A stretch of DNA of 64,000 nt from Chryseobacterium defluvii (GCF_014204415.1 NZ_JACHLE010000006.1:105261-169260); one strand, 5' to 3'. Shown: positions 53,455-63,086, numbered from the stretch's first letter. Numbers and translations are program-made. The notes: generated from the letters alone by a model not told the origin.

Positions 53455-55950
53455 ATGATTCCAGGAAAAGATGCTACTGTAGAGAAAAATGATTCCCAGA
53501 AAGAGAAATACGGATCATTTTCATTATTTGATATTGAACATTTTTTAAGAAAGATTTTAAAGAACTGGTACTGGTTTGTTTTCATGCTGCTTATTGGCTA
53601 TGTCATCTCTTGGGTTTATAGTAAATACTATGCACAAAATGTATATGCGTCCAATTTGTCTTTGAGTATTTCTAATAATACAGCCAGTTATTTTACCCCT
53701 AACCAGTCGATCAACTTGATTTGGGGACAAGGCGGGAACCACGATGGGGTTTATCTCAAAAAAATGCTTTTGTCCAGATCCCATAATGAATATTTGGTGA
53801 AAGAATTAGACCTTTTTGTGAATTATACTACAAAAGGAGTGGTAAAATCTACCTATCTGGATAAAAATGACTCACCAGTTTTTTTACAGATAGATAAAGA
53901 ACATCTGCAGCAGATCAATTACCCGATTACGCTGATCCCTAAAAGTAATAATACCTATGAGATTGTGTTGCCGGATGAAGGAAAGTCTACAAGTTTATAT
54001 AATTTCCAATCAGAAGGTTTCCAGAATATTGCTAACTATGAGAAACCTGCCAATAAGATAATCAGGGTGGGAGAATGGTACACTACGCCCAATCTAAAGT
54101 TCAGGTTAATTCAGAATCCTGTAAAGCCTAAGATAGCACTTGATAAAGTTATCGTTACCCTGGTTTCTGTAAACCAGGCGGTAAATAATATCGTATCTAC
54201 CATCAATGTAGAATTTGATAAGGAGATCAATACCATTATGATTATTACAAAAAAAGGATATAATCTTAATGGTACGGTAAACTTCCTTAATAAATCTGTA
54301 GCTGAATTACAGAAAAAAAGGTTTGCAGACAAAAATATCGTTAATAAAAATACGGATGCCTATTTGCAGGGAAGCATCAATGGAATCAGAAAGAAACTGG
54401 ATTCCAGTGCCTCAATTTTGAATTACCTGAAAATTTCCGAAAAACTTTATGATATTAAAGACAGGGATGAAAAATCTCTCCAGAAAATAAAAGATTTAGA
54501 GACCAGAAAGGCAGATTTTTTAAGCAAACTGAATTCTCTGAATAATATTAAGAATACCCTTCAGACACAGAATCTGGATAGGATGATCAGTACCAGTGCT
54601 GCAGGATTTGAAGACGGCCTTTTTACAGCTACCGTTACGGAGCTAAAAGCCCTGTATCTTAAAAGAAGAGAATTGGCTACCATCTATACACCGAACTCAG
54701 AGCCTATGAAAGAGATCAACAGGCTTATTGATGACGCCAGATTGGCTTCTTCTAACTCTCTGAGAAATTATTACTCAGGATATTATGATGAGATCAACAA
54801 GATAGACCGTGAGATTGCAGAAGCTAATTTCAATCTGGATTCCTATCCTGAAAAAGAAAGAAAATATCTGGATGCGGAAAGAGGTTATAATATGATCGAG
54901 GCTACCTACAATAGCCTTCTTAACAGACAGAATGATGCTCAGATGAAGCTGGCGACCAATCAGTCGGACATTACAGTAATTGACCCGGCAAAAAATCTTG
55001 GACAAGCCCCTATTGCACCAAACGTAAAAGGAACGAAGCTGGCTATTATGGGAGGTTTGCTGTTGCTGCCGCTGCTATTTATTCTGATAGGAACATTACT
55101 AGACAATAAAATAAGAAACATAAAAGAATTATTGAGCGCTACCAGAATCCCGTTATTAGGAGTTATCGGTAATAACAATAATGAAAATATGCTTACCGTT
55201 CTGGAACACCCGAAATCTTCTGTATCGGAGGCGTTTAGGGGAATAAGAGCCAATATGAGATTCCTGTCCAATGAAAACGGAAAGAGCAAAGTGATTCTTG
55301 TTACCTCTTCCATTGGAGGAGAAGGTAAAACCTATGTTTCCATCAATTTGGCATCCGTTTTAGGTTTAAGTGATAAAAGAACAGTTTTGCTTGGAATGGA
55401 CCTAAGAAAGCCAAAGATTTTCGGTGATTTCAAAATAGACAATAAATATGGAATATCCAACTATTTGACAGGTGAGGTTTCCATTGATCAGATCATCAAT
55501 AAAACAAAAATCCCTAATCTGGATGTTGCTACTTCGGGGCCTATTCCTCCCAATCCATCCGAACTTCTGATGAGTGAAAGGAATATAGAATTCATTCAGA
55601 AACTTAAAGAAAAATATGATTTTATTATTATAGATTCCCCTCCTGTAGGGCTGGTTGCGGATTCTTATGAACTTATGAAACACTCCGATGCCAATATCTA
55701 TGTTGTACGCCATGAATATACAGAAAAGTATATGCTTAAAATGGTTACGGAGAAATACCATAATGATGAAATTGAGCATTTAGGATTAGTATATAATGAC
55801 TATAATACTAAGCAGGGATATGGTTATGGATATGGCTATGGGTACGGCTATGGTTACGGATACGGATATTTTGATGAAGACAAAAACTATAAAGAACCAT
55901 TACTGATTCGTATAAGAAATAAAGTACAGACAATATTTAATAAAAAATAA
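53455..55950 (+). CDS. Polysaccharide tyrosine autokinase (Wzc-like)
   Basis: An 831-residue inner-membrane protein. An N-terminal Wzz-type region has a helix near 35-55, a long periplasmic coiled part (about 290-500) and a second helix near 523-548. The cytoplasmic BY-kinase domain has Walker A S-S-I-G-G-E-G-K-T (616-624), Walker A' L-G-M-D-L-R and Walker B F-I-I-I-D-S-P-P. The C-terminal tail has nine Gly-Tyr pairs, a clear phosphorylation cluster. It controls chain length and export of exopolysaccharide with the Wza-like partner. Confidence 0.94.
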   Translation: MIPGKDATVEKNDSQKEKYGSFSLFDIEHFLRKILKNWYWFVFMLLIGYVISWVYSKYYAQNVYASNLSLSISNNTASYFTPNQSINLIWGQGGNHDGVYLKKMLLSRSHNEYLVKELDLFVNYTTKGVVKSTYLDKNDSPVFLQIDKEHLQQINYPITLIPKSNNTYEIVLPDEGKSTSLYNFQSEGFQNIANYEKPANKIIRVGEWYTTPNLKFRLIQNPVKPKIALDKVIVTLVSVNQAVNNIVSTINVEFDKEINTIMIITKKGYNLNGTVNFLNKSVAELQKKRFADKNIVNKNTDAYLQGSINGIRKKLDSSASILNYLKISEKLYDIKDRDEKSLQKIKDLETRKADFLSKLNSLNNIKNTLQTQNLDRMISTSAAGFEDGLFTATVTELKALYLKRRELATIYTPNSEPMKEINRLIDDARLASSNSLRNYYSGYYDEINKIDREIAEANFNLDSYPEKERKYLDAERGYNMIEATYNSLLNRQNDAQMKLATNQSDITVIDPAKNLGQAPIAPNVKGTKLAIMGGLLLLPLLFILIGTLLDNKIRNIKELLSATRIPLLGVIGNNNNENMLTVLEHPKSSVSEAFRGIRANMRFLSNENGKSKVILVTSSIGGEGKTYVSINLASVLGLSDKRTVLLGMDLRKPKIFGDFKIDNKYGISNYLTGEVSIDQIINKTKIPNLDVATSGPIPPNPSELLMSERNIEFIQKLKEKYDFIIIDSPPVGLVADSYELMKHSDANIYVVRHEYTEKYMLKMVTEKYHNDEIEHLGLVYNDYNTKQGYGYGYGYGYGYGYGYGYFDEDKNYKEPLLIRIRNKVQTIFNKK
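55816..55869 (+). repeat. (Gly-Tyr)9 codon repeat in kinase tail
   Basis: Nine tandem 6-nt units encoding G-Y. Codons vary (GGA/GGT/GGC/GGG with TAT/TAC), so the protein sequence has been kept while the DNA drifted, though repeat slippage could still change the number of tyrosines. Confidence 0.9.
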
Positions 55951-55958
55951 ATATTTTC

Positions 55959-55985
55959 AAACCCTCATTTAATGGGGGTTTCTGT
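55959..55985 (+). terminator. Rho-independent terminator
   Basis: Stem 55959-55969 with 55971-55981 (one G-T wobble), followed by TCTG, just after the autokinase gene. Loop is only one base as drawn; the true loop is probably larger. Confidence 0.65.
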
Positions 55986-56114
55986 ATATTGAGCAGGGTG
56001 TGGGTTATTAGAAAAAGAATATTTTTGACACTTTGCCGTTTACTTTATAACAAATTATGTTTTTTTGTTTATTTTTAACTAAGCATTAAGAATATCATTA
56101 ATATAAAAATGTTT

Positions 56115-56122
56115 TATATTTG
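56115..56122 (+). promoter_or_regulatory. porG promoter -7 element
   Basis: TATATTTG fits TAnnTTTG, 42 nt before ATG 56165. An upstream TTG codon at 56120 is part of this element, which argues against it as a start. Confidence 0.55.
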
Positions 56123-56164
56123 CAAAAATTAAATTTTAAAATAACCATAAATCCATATTCTTTT

Positions 56165-57058
56165 ATGAATAAAAAATTATTATTTAGCTTCCTTGCCATA
56201 CTAGGGACAATGGCAGGTGTTAAAGCACAAAGAAATGAATTGGGAGTTCGTCTGGGCATGAGTAACCTGGTGGCAGATATAGGGCGGACCAATTATATCT
56301 TACAAAAGCCATTGGATTTAGACAAGATGTCAGAATGGGGATTCCCTTTTTATGGAGGATTGTTATACAGATTTAATTTTAATCCTTATCAGACTGTAAG
56401 ATTAGACCTTGGTTATAACCAGGTTCAGTTCAGTGATAAGGTGGCAAAAGAAGAATATAGAAGGAATAGAAATGCATATGGGAAAAATAATATATATGAA
56501 GCAAGCTTGATGTTTGAATATAATTTTTTCCCGGTGAATAATGAACAGGTAAGCATGCTGAGCCCGTATATTTTTGGAGGGATCGGAGCATTGATGTTCG
56601 ATGCGCCAAAAGCTACCCTTGTGCATGATTTCAGGAGAGATGCGGATGGAGTAGCTCAGGCACCTATTAATGAGTTGGACTATACTTCCAAACCAGTATA
56701 TTCTACAGGTAAAAAAACAACAGTGCATGTTCCTTTTGGAGTGGGTTTAAAATATAAGTTTAATTATAGCTGGGCAATTTTTGCAGAAGCTACATTCAGG
56801 TATACGCTGACAGATCAGTTGGATCATAGTAAGATACTTGACAAAGACTTAAAGTCCAGTTATAATGCTGATATCCTGGATCCGTCTACCGGTGGGTCAC
56901 TGCTGCAGTCAGGAAACTATTATATCGTTTCCAAAGAAAGGGAAAGTGCATTCCTGAGTGAAAGAAATATTGGAGACTCCGGATCTAAAGATTGGCTGAA
57001 TACTTTCAGTTTAGGATTAACCTACTCTTTCGGAAGACCTCCATGTTATTGTGATTAA
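56165..57058 (+). CDS. porG: PorG-like outer membrane beta-barrel protein (DUF6089), T9SS
   Basis: A 297-residue outer membrane protein. The signal peptide M-N-K-K-L-L-F-S-F-L-A-I-L-G-T-M-A-G-V-K-A-Q is followed by R-N-E-L-G-V-R-L-G-M-S-N-L-V-A-D-I-G, the DUF6089/PorG start as I know it, then beta-barrel strands and a C-terminal L-G-L-T-Y-S-F strand with a C-Y-C-D tail. PorG belongs to the T9SS outer-membrane complex. It is first in a cassette with uppS, bamA and two ompH genes, the same order I recall in Porphyromonas gingivalis. Two T9SS cargo genes and one FG-GAP cargo gene lie in this window. Confidence 0.87.
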   Translation: MNKKLLFSFLAILGTMAGVKAQRNELGVRLGMSNLVADIGRTNYILQKPLDLDKMSEWGFPFYGGLLYRFNFNPYQTVRLDLGYNQVQFSDKVAKEEYRRNRNAYGKNNIYEASLMFEYNFFPVNNEQVSMLSPYIFGGIGALMFDAPKATLVHDFRRDADGVAQAPINELDYTSKPVYSTGKKTTVHVPFGVGLKYKFNYSWAIFAEATFRYTLTDQLDHSKILDKDLKSSYNADILDPSTGGSLLQSGNYYIVSKERESAFLSERNIGDSGSKDWLNTFSLGLTYSFGRPPCYCD

Positions 57059-57064
57059 TTAAAT

Positions 57065-57814
57065 ATGTCATTAATTAAAGATAAAATAGACCCCGAGAAT
57101 TTACCAGAACACGTGGCCATCATTATGGATGGTAATGGAAGATGGGCAAAATCTCGTGGCGAAGAAAGGACCTTTGGTCATAAAAATGCCATTAATGCGG
57201 TAAGAAATGCCATTAATGCATGCAATGAGATACATATACCTTATCTGACTCTTTATACATTTTCCTCGGAAAACTGGAACCGGCCCAAGGATGAAGTAAA
57301 TACCCTGATGAATTTACTTTCAGAAACCTTGCTGCTTGAAGCCGATGAGATCTTTAGTAAAGGGCTGCGAATGCATGTTATCGGCAATCTTGAAAAACTG
57401 CCGCCATTGGTAAAAGAACAGTTGCTCCGTGTGGTAGAGCTGACAAAAGAAAACACAAAAGGTAATTTAGTATTGGCCATAAGCTATGGCTCACAAAAAG
57501 AAATACTGAATGCCATCAAAAATATAAGCACAGATGTGAAGGAAGGAAAAATTGATGTAGAAAGCATTGATGAGAAATTATTCGAAAACTATCTTTATAC
57601 AAAAGATTTTCCCCCTGTAGACTTATTGATCAGAACCAGCGGTGAGATAAGAATAAGTAACTTCCTTCTTTGGCAGATCGCTTATGCAGAACTGCAGTTT
57701 TTAGATGTTCTGTGGCCGGATTTTACAAAAGACATTTTCTTTCAGTGTATTGTAGATTATCAAAACAAAGAAAGAAGATTCGGAATGACCGGAGAACAAA
57801 TAAAAATCCAGTAA
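57065..57814 (+). CDS. uppS: Isoprenyl transferase (undecaprenyl diphosphate synthase)
   Basis: A 249-residue cis-prenyltransferase. The catalytic Asp is D22 in I-I-M-D-G-N-G-R-W-A, followed by F-G-H-K-N, S-S-E-N-W-N-R-P, and the R-T-S-G-E-I-R-I-S-N-F-L-L-W-Q block that binds IPP. It makes the C55 carrier used by peptidoglycan and by the WecA/TagO-like transferase upstream. It begins 6 nt after porG and precedes bamA by 30 nt. Confidence 0.96.
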   Translation: MSLIKDKIDPENLPEHVAIIMDGNGRWAKSRGEERTFGHKNAINAVRNAINACNEIHIPYLTLYTFSSENWNRPKDEVNTLMNLLSETLLLEADEIFSKGLRMHVIGNLEKLPPLVKEQLLRVVELTKENTKGNLVLAISYGSQKEILNAIKNISTDVKEGKIDVESIDEKLFENYLYTKDFPPVDLLIRTSGEIRISNFLLWQIAYAELQFLDVLWPDFTKDIFFQCIVDYQNKERRFGMTGEQIKIQ

Positions 57815-57844
57815 AATTTTAAAGAAAAGAAAGACTACGATAAA

Positions 57845-60382
57845 ATGAAGTTTAGACTATTACCCATCATTGTGTTTGTTGCTTCTGCACATTTTTATGG
57901 ACAGGTAACTCCACAGGACAGCACAAAAGTGAATAATCCTGTATATGCAGAAAATCAGACAGGCACATACATGCTTAAAGATATTGTTGTAGATGGGGTG
58001 AAAAAATACACACCGGCCCAGATATTAAGATTCACAGGACTATCCAAAGGAGAAAACGTGGAGATTCCGGGGCAGAAAATCAGCAATGCAATCAAAAAAC
58101 TTTGGGATACACAGTCCTTTTCTGAAGTAGAAGTATATGTGCAAAGTGTTGAAGGAGAAACAGTAGTTTTAAGATTCTATCTGCAGGATCTGAAAGAGCT
58201 GGGAGAAGTTAAATTTACAGGGAAAGGTATCGGGAAATCTAAAAATGAAAAACTGGCTAAAGACAATAATCTGAAGCCGGGAACTAAAATTACCCAGAAT
58301 CTGGTTTCCAGCCTTAAAACGAATATCCCTAAAGACTACATTAAAAAAGGATTTGCAGATACTAAAATTACCATTCAGGACAAAGTAAATGCAAATGATC
58401 CTGCTTTGGTAGACTGGACAATCAATATAGACAAAGGAAAAAGAGTAAAGATCGATCATATCGAATTTGAGGGAAATACCAATATCACAGATGCTAAACT
58501 CAGAAAAAAAGCATTTAAGGAAACCAAGCAGAAAAGATTTGGTATCGGAGGTATTTTGAAATCCTCAAAATTCATTGAAGAAAAATATCAGGAAGACAAA
58601 CAAAACCTGGTTAGCTATTATAACTCCTTAGGGTACAGGGATGCCGCAATAGTTTCCGACTCTGTATGGAGAAATAAAAAGAATAACTACGAGATCAATG
58701 TAAAGCTTAACGAAGGTAAGAAATACTATATCGGGGATATTACATTTACCGGAAATACAGTATACGCTACAGAACATCTTCAAAGGCTTCTCGGGTATAA
58801 GAAAGGAGACATCTATGATGCAGTAGGATTCAATAAAAAAGTTGGGGAAGACGGAGGAAAAGAAGATGACTCAGATATCAAATCCGTTTATATGAATAAC
58901 GGGTACCTTTTCTCAAACGTTACCCCGGTAGAGAAATCCGTTTCCGGAGATGCCGTTAACCTGGAGATCCGTATCAGTGAAGGAGAAAAAGCCTCTTGGA
59001 ACAGAGTAACATGGGAAGGAAATACAACAACCCATGACCATGTTATCCTGCGCGCCCTAAGAACAAAGCCGGGAAGCTTATTCGCAAAAAGCGATATCAA
59101 AAGAACCTATTTTGATCTTGCCGGAATGTCTTTCTTCGATCCACAGCAGATCGGACAGGATATCCAGCCTAATCAGCAGGATAATACCGTAGATATCAAC
59201 TGGAAATTAGTTGAAAAAGGATCTTCGCAGGTTCAGCTGCAGGCAGGGTACGGAGGAAATAGTTTCATCGGAACCCTAGGATTGACGTTCAATAACTTTT
59301 CATTAAGGAACTTTCTTAAACTCAAAGATTTCAAACCTGTACCGCAGGGTGACGGGCAGACCTTATCCATCCAGGCACAGGCAGGACAATATTTCCAGAA
59401 CTACGGGATATCATTCGTTGAGCCATGGTTATTCGGAACAAGGGCGACAGCCCTTTCAGTAAGTTTGAATAACTCCAGAGTTAAATATTCGGATAATGCC
59501 GGAAACGATCAGAAGCTGAACATATTCTCCGCTTCCGTTGGTTTGAACAGATTATTGAAATGGCCGGATGATTATTTCTCACTATATACAGGTATTCAGT
59601 ACCAGAAATATAATTTCAGCAACTATCCGTTCGAGTTCGGAGATACAACAGAATATTACGGAAATGCAAATAACCTGAGTGTCAATATAGGACTGACCAG
59701 AAGTTCTGCGGGGATAGACCCTATATTCCCGACCGTAGGTTCCAATATAGAGCTTTCGGCAAAACTTACACCGCCTTATTCATTATTCAGCAATAAAGAT
59801 TATTCAACTATGTCCCCTACAGACAAGTATAAGTGGATGGAGTTTTACAAGATCAAATTTAAAGCGGATGTTTATAATGAGATCGTTGGAAAACTGGTGT
59901 TGAGATCATCCGCTGAAATGGGATTCATGGATGGGTATAATAAAGAATTGGGGGCGCCGCCTTTCGAAAGATTTTATGTAGGAGGAACCGGGCTTTTCGG
60001 AGGAAGATTTGATGGTAGGGAACTGGTTCCGCTAAGAGGTTATGAAAACGCCTCTACTTATGGAGGTACCATTGATGATATTACCCAAAAAGGAGGAGGT
60101 ACTATTTACAATAGATTTACGTTAGAATTAAGATACCCTATCTCATTGAACCAGACTGCTAAAATATATGCTTTAGGATTTGCAGAAGGAGGAAACGTCT
60201 GGAATACATGGGGAAGCTACAACCCGTTCCAGTTAAAGAGATCAGTAGGATTAGGAGTAAGAGTATATATGGGAGCCTTTGGTCTTATCGGATTTGACTT
60301 TGCTTACGGATTTGATAAAACCGTACTGGGTACAGAACCTTCCGGCTGGAAGACACACTTCCTGATGAACCAATCATTATAA
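57845..60382 (+). CDS. bamA: Outer membrane protein assembly factor BamA
   Basis: An 845-residue Omp85 protein. The signal peptide ends near H-F-Y-G-Q; up to five POTRA domains span about 40-450 (for example I-V-V-D-G-V-K-K-Y-T-P-A-Q-I and G-D-I-T-F-T-G-N-T), then a 16-strand barrel with the conserved V-R-G-Y-like R-G-Y-E-N and a G-L-G-V-R-V-Y-M motif near the end. It inserts beta-barrels, including the SusC- and Por-type proteins abundant in Bacteroidota. Its gene neighbours are the usual ones, with chaperones of the OmpH/Skp family directly after. Confidence 0.96.
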   Translation: MKFRLLPIIVFVASAHFYGQVTPQDSTKVNNPVYAENQTGTYMLKDIVVDGVKKYTPAQILRFTGLSKGENVEIPGQKISNAIKKLWDTQSFSEVEVYVQSVEGETVVLRFYLQDLKELGEVKFTGKGIGKSKNEKLAKDNNLKPGTKITQNLVSSLKTNIPKDYIKKGFADTKITIQDKVNANDPALVDWTINIDKGKRVKIDHIEFEGNTNITDAKLRKKAFKETKQKRFGIGGILKSSKFIEEKYQEDKQNLVSYYNSLGYRDAAIVSDSVWRNKKNNYEINVKLNEGKKYYIGDITFTGNTVYATEHLQRLLGYKKGDIYDAVGFNKKVGEDGGKEDDSDIKSVYMNNGYLFSNVTPVEKSVSGDAVNLEIRISEGEKASWNRVTWEGNTTTHDHVILRALRTKPGSLFAKSDIKRTYFDLAGMSFFDPQQIGQDIQPNQQDNTVDINWKLVEKGSSQVQLQAGYGGNSFIGTLGLTFNNFSLRNFLKLKDFKPVPQGDGQTLSIQAQAGQYFQNYGISFVEPWLFGTRATALSVSLNNSRVKYSDNAGNDQKLNIFSASVGLNRLLKWPDDYFSLYTGIQYQKYNFSNYPFEFGDTTEYYGNANNLSVNIGLTRSSAGIDPIFPTVGSNIELSAKLTPPYSLFSNKDYSTMSPTDKYKWMEFYKIKFKADVYNEIVGKLVLRSSAEMGFMDGYNKELGAPPFERFYVGGTGLFGGRFDGRELVPLRGYENASTYGGTIDDITQKGGGTIYNRFTLELRYPISLNQTAKIYALGFAEGGNVWNTWGSYNPFQLKRSVGLGVRVYMGAFGLIGFDFAYGFDKTVLGTEPSGWKTHFLMNQSL

Positions 60383-60391
60383 TGAAATGAT

Positions 60392-60949
60392 ATGAAGAAT
60401 TTTAAAATAATTTTCACATTTGTATTATTCCTGCTTTTCGGGATAAGCAGCGCACAGAAAATAGGTGTGGTGGATACAGACTATATTTTGAATAAACTGC
60501 CTCAGTATAAAGAAGCTGAAGCCAGGCTGAATGCACAGATCGATACCTGGCAGTCCGAGCTTCAGAACCTTCAGTCCGAATATGAAAGCAAAAGATCAGC
60601 ATTCGAAAATGAAAAGGTACTATTAATAGGAGAGCAGTTGAAGCTGAGAGAGAAAGAAGTATTGGATCTGGAGAAAAATATTAAGACCACCACCAGTTTG
60701 CGTTTCGGGGCTAATGGAGAAATTACCAAGCTAAGAACCAATCTCGTGCAGCCATTTCAGGATCAGATCTGGCGTGCTATTGAATCAGTATATGAGAAAA
60801 ACGGATTAGGCATAGTTCTTGATAAAACAAGGGATAATGTGCTTATTCATCAGAAAAGATACGATTATTCAGACAAAGTATTGGATATTTTGCTGAAAGG
60901 AGAAACTTCAACAGATAAAAAAGCAAAAACTAATAAAAGTAAAAAGTAA
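60392..60949 (+). CDS. OmpH/Skp-family periplasmic chaperone, first
   Basis: A 185-residue exported protein (signal M-K-N-F-K-I-I-F-T-F-V-L-F-L-L-F-G-I-S-S-A). The mature start K-I-G-V-V-D-T-D-Y-I-L is typical of OmpH/Skp, followed by a long coiled coil (about 40-115) and a C-terminal V-Y-E-K-N-G-L-G-I-V-L-D segment with a Lys-rich tail. It should hold unfolded outer membrane proteins for BamA, whose gene ends 9 nt upstream. Confidence 0.94.
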   Translation: MKNFKIIFTFVLFLLFGISSAQKIGVVDTDYILNKLPQYKEAEARLNAQIDTWQSELQNLQSEYESKRSAFENEKVLLIGEQLKLREKEVLDLEKNIKTTTSLRFGANGEITKLRTNLVQPFQDQIWRAIESVYEKNGLGIVLDKTRDNVLIHQKRYDYSDKVLDILLKGETSTDKKAKTNKSKK

Positions 60950-61008
60950 GTTAACTTTTACTTAAATTTAAGATCTAAAAAACAAATTAAATTATTTATT
61001 TACCAATT

Positions 61009-61512
61009 ATGAAAAAATTAAGTGTATTATTTGCAGCAGTGATGATGGTTGTTTCTGTAGGTATGGCAAAGGCTCAAAAAATTGCTACTTTAGACGTTAT
61101 AGGTGTTCTTAATGCAATGCCTGAAAAGAAAAAAGCAGATGCTGACTTAAAAACTTTCTTAGATACTAAGCAGGCTGAAATTAAAAAGAAAGCAGATGCA
61201 GGACAGGCTAAATTAAAGCAATATACAGAAGAAGCTCCTAAGAAAACAGCTGATGAGAACAAAGCAAGAGAAGCTGAATTACAAAAACTTCAGGAAGAAA
61301 TCGGACAAATGAATGACAAAGCTCAGAAAGACTTTATTGCTAAGCAGGATGTTGCCTATGAGCCGATCGAGAAAAAACTAAACGATGCTGTAACTAAAGT
61401 TGCAAAAGCAAACGGATATGACTATATCATGGATGCTAACTCTGCCGCTTTTATCTATAAAGGAGGTGCAGACGCTACTGCAGCTGTAAAAAAAGAACTT
61501 GGAGTTCAATAA
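61009..61512 (+). CDS. OmpH/Skp-family periplasmic chaperone, second
   Basis: A 167-residue paralogue of its neighbour with signal peptide ending M-A-K-A-Q, then K-I-A-T-L-D-V-I-G-V-L-N-A-M-P. The helical part (about 35-115) is Lys/Ala/Gln-rich, and the end Y-D-Y-I-M-D-A-N-S-A-A-F-I-Y matches the family. The codon usage is strongly biased to A/T-ending codons, suggesting high expression. A terminator follows. Confidence 0.94.
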   Translation: MKKLSVLFAAVMMVVSVGMAKAQKIATLDVIGVLNAMPEKKKADADLKTFLDTKQAEIKKKADAGQAKLKQYTEEAPKKTADENKAREAELQKLQEEIGQMNDKAQKDFIAKQDVAYEPIEKKLNDAVTKVAKANGYDYIMDANSAAFIYKGGADATAAVKKELGVQ

Positions 61513-61543
61513 TTTTACAAATTAACAAAGATTTATAAATCTC

Positions 61544-61569
61544 ACCGTCTCATTTAGAGGCGGTTTTTC
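61544..61569 (+). terminator. Rho-independent terminator
   Basis: ACCGTCTC (61544-61551) pairs with GAGGCGGT (61557-61564), one wobble, 5-nt loop, followed by TTTTCT. It closes the porG to ompH cassette and overlaps the promoter area of the thioesterase gene, where TATTTTTG at about 61571-61578 is a possible -7 element. Confidence 0.85.
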
Positions 61570-61581
61570 TATTTTTGCCTA

Positions 61582-62067
61582 ATGGAAAAAGAAGTATCAA
61601 CCACGGTAAAAGTTAGATTTAGTGACTGTGACCCGATAGGGCATCTGAACAATGTAAAATATCTGGATTACATGTTTAATGCCAGGGAAGACCATGTGGA
61701 AACATTCTACGGATTTACCTATGAAGAATACACCAAAAAAACAGGCTGTACATGGATCGCAATACAAAACGAAATAGCATACCTGAAAGAAGTAAGATAC
61801 AATACCCAGGTGGTAATAAGCAGCAAAACGATCGAGATCCGGGATAGAACCGCCAAAGTGGAAATCCTGATGAAAAGCCAGGATGAAAAAACAATCCATG
61901 CCGTATTATGGGTTACTGTGATCTATTTTAATGTCAAAACAAGAAAGTCAGAAGTCCATCCGGAAGATATCAAAGAAATATTTCATAAGTTTTATGTAGA
62001 TCTGGAGCAGAAAGACTTTCAACCAAGAGTGAAATTCTTAAGAGTTCAAAACGCGAAAAATTCATAA
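61582..62067 (+). CDS. Acyl-CoA/ACP thioesterase (hotdog)
   Basis: A 161-residue 4HBT/YbgC-type hotdog protein with V-R-F-S-D-C-D-P-I-G-H-L-N-N-V-K-Y-L-D-Y-M, placing the catalytic Asp near residue 16 and the HLNN motif of FatA/YbgC-like thioesterases. It probably hydrolyses acyl-CoA or acyl-ACP. It is outside the pigment cluster and not obviously linked to it; TATTTTTG lies directly before the ATG. Confidence 0.9.
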   Translation: MEKEVSTTVKVRFSDCDPIGHLNNVKYLDYMFNAREDHVETFYGFTYEEYTKKTGCTWIAIQNEIAYLKEVRYNTQVVISSKTIEIRDRTAKVEILMKSQDEKTIHAVLWVTVIYFNVKTRKSEVHPEDIKEIFHKFYVDLEQKDFQPRVKFLRVQNAKNS

Positions 62068-62221
62068 TACAATAAATGGTAAATGGAAAACATTTTATAA
62101 AAATATCATTCTTAAATTTACTATAGAGCCACAAAGTGGCGGCTTAATATAAAATAGGATAAAATCCTACCAATCCACATCAGATCTAAATAATTTCAAG
62201 GCAAAAATTACACAGGTATAC
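62068..62221. other. Gap with short intergenic hairpins
   Basis: Contains GCCACAAAGTGGC (62128-62140) and AGGATAAAATCCT (62156-62168), two short palindromes of types I recall as dispersed in Chryseobacterium, before the rfbD start. No gene is visible. Confidence 0.45.
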
Positions 62222-63082
62222 ATGAAAAAAATAGCAGTAATAGGAAGCAATGGTCAGTTGGGAAACTGCATAAGAAAAATAGCTCCTGACTTTGAAAATA
62301 ACTATGAGTTCATCTTTACAGACTCTCATACACTAAATATAACAGAAGAAGATCAGGTTAATGATTTCTTTTACGATAACAAACCGGATTTCTGTATCAA
62401 TGCATCAGCGTACACCGCAGTTGACCTTGCCGAAAAAGAAACTGAAAAAGCCTTTGCAGTGAATGCAGAAGGAGTTGCCCACCTTGCACAGGCTTGCGCA
62501 GACTATAAAACAGTACTCATTCACGTTTCTACAGACTATGTGTTTGATGGAGAAACAAACCTTTGCTATTCCGAAGACGATTTTACAAACCCAATTGGCG
62601 TTTACGGAGAATCAAAAAGAGAAGGAGAAGAGTTGGCTTTGGAAATAAATTCTAAAACAATTATCCTTAGAACCTCATGGTTGTACTCAGAATTCAACAA
62701 AAATTTTGTGAAAACCATGCTCAGCCTGTTTTCTCAAAAAGAAGAATTGGGAATTGTGGCAGACCAATTTGGACAGCCAACGAATGCAAATGATTTGGCA
62801 GAGGCCATTATGAATATCATTGAAGTGCCACAGAAAACATTCGGAATCTTTCACTTTTCCAATTACCCGGAAACAACATGGTTTGATTTCGCAAAAAAAA
62901 TTGCAGAACTCTCAGGATCTTCCATAAAACTGAATGCTTTAACCACAGAGCAATACCCAACGTCGGCGAAAAGGCCCAAAAGAAGCACAATGTGTTTAGA
63001 CAAAATACAGGAAACGTATAATATTGAGCTAAAACATTGGGAGAACAGCCTTGAAGATTGCATTAATACCCTTTCACAATAA
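62222..63082 (+). CDS. rfbD: dTDP-4-dehydrorhamnose reductase
   Basis: A 286-residue NAD(P)-dependent SDR with G-S-N-G-Q-L-G (8-14), the catalytic pair in V-S-T-D-Y-V-F-D-G and Y-G-E-S-K-R-E-G-E (Y-x3-K), and R-T-S-W-L-Y-S. It makes dTDP-L-rhamnose for surface glycans. RfbA/B/C are not in the window; rfbD may be followed by them outside or work with genes elsewhere. The next gene begins 4 nt downstream. Confidence 0.93.
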   Translation: MKKIAVIGSNGQLGNCIRKIAPDFENNYEFIFTDSHTLNITEEDQVNDFFYDNKPDFCINASAYTAVDLAEKETEKAFAVNAEGVAHLAQACADYKTVLIHVSTDYVFDGETNLCYSEDDFTNPIGVYGESKREGEELALEINSKTIILRTSWLYSEFNKNFVKTMLSLFSQKEELGIVADQFGQPTNANDLAEAIMNIIEVPQKTFGIFHFSNYPETTWFDFAKKIAELSGSSIKLNALTTEQYPTSAKRPKRSTMCLDKIQETYNIELKHWENSLEDCINTLSQ

Positions 63083-63086
63083 TACA

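Noticed and set aside
55816..55869. Tandem repeat as possible CRISPR or phase-variable tract
   Set aside because: Units are 6 nt with no spacers and keep the reading frame; they are a coding Gly-Tyr tail.
56120..56164. TTG start extending porG by 15 codons
   Set aside because: It overlaps the TATATTTG promoter element, and ATG 56165 gives a standard signal peptide.
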